From the NCBI RefSeq assembly GCF_030816295.1, contig NZ_JAUSXV010000001.1:1550001-1614000 (forward strand): DNA of 64,000 nucleotides. The letters run 5' to 3'. The notes beneath the pieces were generated by a model. That model ran no database searches, was not told where the DNA came from, and was given only the letters and a program-made list of their open reading frames with translations. Shown here piece after piece: positions 59,470-64,000 of this stretch (position 1 is the stretch's first letter; the number at the start of each line of letters is the position of its first letter). Source of the DNA: Microbacterium natoriense. GTDB taxonomy: Bacteria; Actinomycetota; Actinomycetes; Actinomycetales; Microbacteriaceae. The translations under genes and the position numbers were made by a program.

Positions 59470-62400
59470 ATGAACCCTGAACAACCACAACCGCTCATGC
59501 AAGCCTCTGCACCACGAAGTAGTCTTCGACGTTTGGGTGCCGCGCTCCTCGTGTCCGCGCTCACAACCGCCAGTCTCTTGGCAGGAGCGGCGCCGGCGCT
59601 GGCTCTCGACGGGTCTCTCTTTCCAGCAGGGTACCGCTCGAGCGATGGCCTACCGGAATGGTCGGGTACGTCCGTCAGCGTGCCATTACCGGGTAATCTG
59701 GGTGCCTCATCAGTGGCCTACTCGTCGCCAGGTGCGGTCAGTGCCGGAACTGCGGTGTCCGCACGGGCGGGATTCGTCTATACAGCAAGCACGGGAGATC
59801 TTCCCTGCGTGATTCCGACCGGAACCGCCGGTGTCCTCTTCCCCTGCGAGGGGGACGCTCGAGGACCGGACCATCGTATTGAGTTCAGTACGCCTGTTAT
59901 TGATCCGGTTATACCTCTCCACGTTGGCCTTGTGACGGCCATTTTCGACGCTACGGAGCCGGGGACTTCTCGCGTCCTCGGTGGCATTGTGCCGAGTTTT
60001 AGGCTCACTGGTGTTAACGGGAGCGCACCCCAGAATGCTGAGGTCTCGGTAGTTGGCGACCCATCGGGGTCGTGGGATCAGCCAACTTTGAGCACCAAGC
60101 CGTACCTGGCGACACTTACGGATGCTCCCTACGCGTCCATCAAGATTCACGGCCTCGTGTCCAGTCTTACTCTGTCTTCAGATTTCTATGCGTACAGAAC
60201 TGAACTTGGCAAGAGCGATGGAACTTTCAAAGGCCCCCGGCATGGGAGAGTCGGGACGGCGATACCGGCGGCTGATCTTGATGTTGCAGTCCTAGGGCCA
60301 GAAACTGTTCAGCCAGGCGCTGAGTTCAGCTGGGATGTTCGCGTTAGGAACCTTCCTGCGAGCTCACCGTCGCATGGACTTGTCCTCGAGCATGTGATTC
60401 CCGAGAATGTCGCAAACGCGCGGCTTACGTCTACAGACCCGGAGTGCTCCTTGGTCGGCAGGGATCTGGTATGCAAGCGCGAGCCCAGCGGATTCTCAGT
60501 GTCAACTGGGGATGACAACTTTGTGGCGGCGCTCACCTCAGTAGGTGGGGTAGGTTCTCCTGCTTCGGTGCTTCGGGCAGAGCAGCAGTTCACGGTGACG
60601 CTGACGGCGACTGCACCAGAGGCTGCTGGGGCGACAATCGTAAATACGGCCAAGGTCTCGGGTGTCGATGCTGACGTTGACACCACGAACAACACGGCGA
60701 CTCTAGTCACTGAAGTCGTCGATAACGATGCGAACACGAACGCGTCGGCGTCGGCTGCGGCGGATTCGAACGCGAACCCGGCTGCTCAGGCGGCGGCGAT
60801 GGCGGATGCGACCACGAGTGCGTCGGCGGCTGCTGATGTGTCGGCTTCGGCGGCGGCGTTGGCTGCGGCGAAGACGGATGCGTCGACGGATGCGACCACG
60901 GATGCGACGACGGAGACCTCTGCGCAGGCAGCGGCTGTGGCGTCGGCTCAGGCGGATGCGTCGTCGCAGACAGCGGCGACCGCGTCGGCTCAGGCGAACG
61001 CGGATGCGTCGTCGGCTGCTCAGGCGGCGGCGATCGCGGATGCGTCGGTGGATGCGTCGGTGAACCACGATGCGAACACGAACGCGTCGGCGTCGGCTGC
61101 GGCGGATTCGAACGCGAACCCGGCTGCTCAGGCGGCGGCGATGGCGGATGCGACCACGAGTGCGTCGGCGGCTGCTGATGTGTCGGCTTCGGCGGCGGCG
61201 TTGGCTGCGGCGAAGACGGATGCGTCGACGGATGCGACCACGGATGCGACGACGGAGACCTCTGCGCAGGCAGCGGCTGTGGCGTCGGCTCAGGCGGATG
61301 CGTCGTCGCAGACAGCGGCGACCGCGTCGGCTCAGGCGAACGCGGATGCGTCGTCGGCTGCTCAGGCGGCGGCGATCGCGGATGCGTCGGTGGATGCGTC
61401 GGTGAACCACGATGCGAACACGAACGCGTCGGCGTCGGCTGCGGCGGATTCGAACGCGAACCCGGCTGCTCAGGCGGCGGCGATGGCGGATGCGACCACG
61501 AGTGCGTCGGCGGCTGCTGATGTGTCGGCTTCGGCGGCGGCGTTGGCTGCGGCGAAGACGGATGCGTCGACGGATGCGACCACGGATGCGACGACGGAGA
61601 CCTCTGCGCAGGCAGCGGCTGTGGCGTCGGCTCAGGCGGATGCGTCGTCGCAGACAGCGGCGACCGCGTCGGCTCAGGCGAACGCGGATGCGTCGTCGGC
61701 TGCTCAGGCGGCGGCGATCGCGGATGCGTCGGTGGATGCGTCGGTGAACCACGATGCGAACACGAACGCGTCGGCGTCGGCTGCGGCGGATTCGAACGCG
61801 AACCCGGCTGCTCAGGCGGCGGCGATGGCGGATGCGACCACGAGTGCGTCGGCGGCTGCTGATGTGTCGGCTTCGGCGGCGGCGTTGGCTGCGGCGAAGA
61901 CGGATGCGTCGACGGATGCGACCACGGATGCGACGACGGAGACCTCTGCGCAGGCAGCGGCTGTGGCGTCGGCTCAGGCGGATGCGTCGTCGCAGACAGC
62001 GGCGACCGCGTCGGCTCAGGCGAACGCGGATGCGTCGTCGGCTGCTCAGGCGGCGGCGATCGCGGATGCGTCGGTGGATGCGTCGGTGAACCACGATGCG
62101 AACACGAACGCGTCGGCGTCGGCTGCGGCGGATTCGAACGCGAACCCGGCTGCTCAGGCGGCGGCGATGGCGGATGCGACCACGAGTGCGTCGGCGGCTG
62201 CTGATGTGTCGGCTTCGGCGGCGGCGTTGGCTGCGGCGAAGACGGATGCGTCGACGGATGCGACCACGGATGCGACGACGGAGACCTCTGCGCAGGCAGC
62301 GGCTGTGGCGTCGGCTCAGGCGGATGCGTCGTCGCAGACAGCGGCGACCGCGTCGGCTCAGGCGAACGCGGATGCGTCGTCGGCTGCTCAGGCGGCGGCG

Positions 62401-64000
62401 ATCGCGGATGCGTCGGTGGATGCGTCGGTGAACCACGATGCGAACACGAACGCGTCGGCGTCGGCTGCGGCGGATTCGAACGCGAACCCGGCTGCTCAGG
62501 CGGCGGCGATGGCGGATGCGACCACGAGTGCGTCGGCGGCTGCTGATGTGTCGGCTTCGGCGGCGGCGTTGGCTGCGGCGAAGACGGATGCGTCGACGGA
62601 TGCGACCACGGATGCGACGACGGAGACCTCTGCGCAGGCAGCGGCTGTGGCGTCGGCTCAGGCGGATGCGTCGTCGCAGACAGCGGCGACCGCGTCGGCT
62701 CAGGCGAACGCGGATGCGTCGTCGGCTGCTCAGGCGGCGGCGATCGCGGATGCGTCGGTGGATGCGTCGGTGAACCACGATGCGAACACGAACGCGTCGG
62801 CGTCGGCTGCGGCGGATTCGAACGCGAACCCGGCTGCTCAGGCGGCGGCGATGGCGGATGCGACCACGAGTGCGTCGGCGGCTGCTGATGTGTCGGCTTC
62901 GGCGGCGGCGTTGGCTGCGGCGAAGACGGATGCGTCGACGGATGCGACCACGGATGCGACGACGGAGACCTCTGCGCAGGCAGCGGCTGTGGCGTCGGCT
63001 CAGGCGGATGCGTCGTCGCAGACAGCGGCGACCGCGTCGGCTCAGGCGAACGCGGATGCGTCGTCGGCTGCTCAGGCGGCGGCGATCGCGGATGCGTCGG
63101 TGGATGCGTCGGTGAACCACGATGCGAACACGAACGCGTCGGCGTCGGCTGCGGCGGATTCGAACGCGAACCCGGCTGCTCAGGCGGCGGCGATGGCGGA
63201 TGCGACCACGAGTGCGTCGGCGGCTGCTGATGTGTCGGCTTCGGCGGCGGCGTTGGCTGCGGCGAAGACGGATGCGTCGACGGATGCGACCACGGATGCG
63301 ACGACGGAGACCTCTGCGCAGGCAGCGGCTGTGGCGTCGGCTCAGGCGGATGCGTCGTCGCAGACAGCGGCGACCGCGTCGGCTCAGGCGAACGCGGATG
63401 CGTCGTCGGCTGCTCAGGCGGCGGCGATCGCGGATGCGTCGGTGGATGCGTCGGTGAACCACGATGCGAACACGAACGCGTCGGCGTCGGCTGCGGCGGA
63501 TTCGAACGCGAACCCGGCTGCTCAGGCGGCGGCGATGGCGGATGCGACCACGAGTGCGTCGGCGGCTGCTGATGTGTCGGCTTCGGCGGCGGCGTTGGCT
63601 GCGGCGAAGACGGATGCGTCGACGGATGCGACCACGGATGCGACGACGGAGACCTCTGCGCAGGCAGCGGCTGTGGCGTCGGCTCAGGCGGATGCGTCGT
63701 CGCAGACAGCGGCGACCGCGTCGGCTCAGGCGAACGCGGATGCGTCGTCGGCTGCTCAGGCGGCGGCGATCGCGGATGCGTCGGTGGATGCGTCGGTGAA
63801 CCACGATGCGAACACGAACGCGTCGGCGTCGGCTGCGGCGGATTCGAACGCGAACCCGGCTGCTCAGGCGGCGGCGATGGCGGATGCGACCACGAGTGCG
63901 TCGGCGGCTGCTGATGTGTCGGCTTCGGCGGCGGCGTTGGCTGCGGCGAAGACGGATGCGTCGACGGATGCGACCACGGATGCGACGACGGAGACCTCTG
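59470..64000 (+). CDS. giant repetitive surface protein, 3' end outside
   Basis: An open frame of at least 1510 residues, running out of the window. ATG 59470 begins MNPEQPQPLMQ; signal peptide about 18-45 (ends APALA). Residues ~47-270 are a unique domain with Cys pairs, ~270-415 a DUF11-like domain (VNTAKVSGVDADVDTTNNTA at its end), and from Asp420 perfect 114-residue repeats rich in Ala, Ser, Asp, Thr, Gln without Cys, Gly, Pro runs or Trp. Such repeats usually form a rod projecting an adhesin. A LAxTG anchor is expected at the unseen C-terminus. The nearby four-gene operon could process it. Confidence 0.9.
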   Translation, partial: MNPEQPQPLMQASAPRSSLRRLGAALLVSALTTASLLAGAAPALALDGSLFPAGYRSSDGLPEWSGTSVSVPLPGNLGASSVAYSSPGAVSAGTAVSARAGFVYTASTGDLPCVIPTGTAGVLFPCEGDARGPDHRIEFSTPVIDPVIPLHVGLVTAIFDATEPGTSRVLGGIVPSFRLTGVNGSAPQNAEVSVVGDPSGSWDQPTLSTKPYLATLTDAPYASIKIHGLVSSLTLSSDFYAYRTELGKSDGTFKGPRHGRVGTAIPAADLDVAVLGPETVQPGAEFSWDVRVRNLPASSPSHGLVLEHVIPENVANARLTSTDPECSLVGRDLVCKREPSGFSVSTGDDNFVAALTSVGGVGSPASVLRAEQQFTVTLTATAPEAAGATIVNTAKVSGVDADVDTTNNTATLVTEVVDNDANTNASASAAADSNANPAAQAAAMADATTSASAAADVSASAAALAAAKTDASTDATTDATTETSAQAAAVASAQADASSQTAATASAQANADASSAAQAAAIADASVDASVNHDANTNASASAAADSNANPAAQAAAMADATTSASAAADVSASAAALAAAKTDASTDATTDATTETSAQAAAVASAQADASSQTAATASAQANADASSAAQAAAIADASVDASVNHDANTNASASAAADSNANPAAQAAAMADATTSASAAADVSASAAALAAAKTDASTDATTDATTETSAQAAAVASAQADASSQTAATASAQANADASSAAQAAAIADASVDASVNHDANTNASASAAADSNANPAAQAAAMADATTSASAAADVSASAAALAAAKTDASTDATTDATTETSAQAAAVASAQADASSQTAATASAQANADASSAAQAAAIADASVDASVNHDANTNASASAAADSNANPAAQAAAMADATTSASAAADVSASAAALAAAKTDASTDATTDATTETSAQAAAVASAQADASSQTAATASAQANADASSAAQAAAIADASVDASVNHDANTNASASAAADSNANPAAQAAAMADATTSASAAADVSASAAALAAAKTDASTDATTDATTETSAQAAAVASAQADASSQTAATASAQANADASSAAQAAAIADASVDASVNHDANTNASASAAADSNANPAAQAAAMADATTSASAAADVSASAAALAAAKTDASTDATTDATTETSAQAAAVASAQADASSQTAATASAQANADASSAAQAAAIADASVDASVNHDANTNASASAAADSNANPAAQAAAMADATTSASAAADVSASAAALAAAKTDASTDATTDATTETSAQAAAVASAQADASSQTAATASAQANADASSAAQAAAIADASVDASVNHDANTNASASAAADSNANPAAQAAAMADATTSASAAADVSASAAALAAAKTDASTDATTDATTETSAQAAAVASAQADASSQTAATASAQANADASSAAQAAAIADASVDASVNHDANTNASASAAADSNANPAAQAAAMADATTSASAAADVSASAAALAAAKTDASTDATTDATTETS
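60727..64000 (+). repeat. 342-bp perfect tandem repeats, 9.6 copies
   Basis: Units of exactly 342 bp (114 codons) start at 60727, 61069, 61411, 61753, 62095, 62437, 62779, 63121, 63463 and 63805; the tenth is cut by the window end (196 bp). By eye and by identical translations in other frames, the nine full copies appear identical at nucleotide level. The unit contains smaller similarities built on GAT GCG TCG codons. Confidence 0.97.

Noticed and set aside
60703..63804. 1033-codon Arg-rich minus-strand frame and nine Arg-rich plus-strand frames over the repeats
   Set aside because: They arise because the 342-bp unit has no stop in those frames; the continuous frame from 59470 has signal peptide, DUF11 and natural composition.
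60727..64000. Possible CRISPR-like array
   Set aside because: Units are 342 bp, directly joined, coding, with no variable spacers.

Overview
The window is high-GC chromosomal DNA from an actinobacterium, most likely Microbacteriaceae (Microbacterium-like). The evidence is the sequence of the adjacent rpoB and rpoC genes, several start codons about 6 nt after a TANNNT -10 box (leaderless transcripts), and wall-sorting signals of LAxTG rather than LPxTG type. This placement is inference from sequence character, not a database match.

Layout. (1) 1-9.85 kb is core: rpoB promoter, rpoB, rpoC, terminator, a lipoprotein, a PfkB kinase, tRNA-Tyr and a terminator. (2) About 9.76-26.7 kb is an accessory island rich in defence-type domains: a degenerate transposase-like gene, a KAP P-loop NTPase, a SIR2 protein, an RCC1-repeat secreted protein, a three-gene minus-strand group (coiled-coil membrane protein, SIR2-like protein, DUF4209/HEPN protein) carrying three short tandem repeats, truncated gene ends, a two-TM protein, a frameshifted DUF4238 gene, and a translationally coupled pair with an Apea/HEPN-like first gene. 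Matching 15-bp inverted sequences lie at the two edges. (3) 26.7-33.7 kb returns to core: Ser/Thr kinase, small proteins, enoyl-CoA hydratase, membrane protein coupled to an inositol-monophosphatase, M23 peptidase, tRNA-Thr, tRNA-Met. (4) 33.7-36.6 kb is a mobile-element entry point beside tRNA-Met: excisionase-like HTH, tyrosine integrase, decayed IS3 transposase. (5) 36.7-40.1 kb holds an ABC transporter with an overlapping secreted bacteriocin-like gene, two TetR-type palindromes, an MFS remnant and an O-methyltransferase. (6) 40.6-64 kb is a cell-surface locus: RCC1, leucine-rich-repeat, choice-of-anchor-D and DUF11 proteins with C-terminal LAxTG signals, a large LuxR ATPase regulator, a sigma-region-4/zinc-finger protein, a protein with a LAPTG signal at its N-terminus, a four-gene coupled operon (DUF5819, HTTM, FAD oxidoreductase, lipoprotein), and a giant protein made of perfect 114-residue repeats running off the window.

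How parts may work together. In the defence island the SIR2-like and DUF4209 genes are 9 bp apart, which suggests an NAD-hydrolysing effector paired with a HEPN-type RNase. A 7-bp repeat inside the upstream membrane gene and a 6-bp repeat in the SIR2 leader could make the group phase variable. In the surface locus the LuxR protein and sigma-like protein are candidate regulators of wall-anchored proteins; the coupled DUF5819-HTTM-FAD-lipoprotein operon resembles SdpA/SdpB-type maturation modules but has an oxidoreductase and lipoprotein where a toxin would be expected. These functional links are inference.
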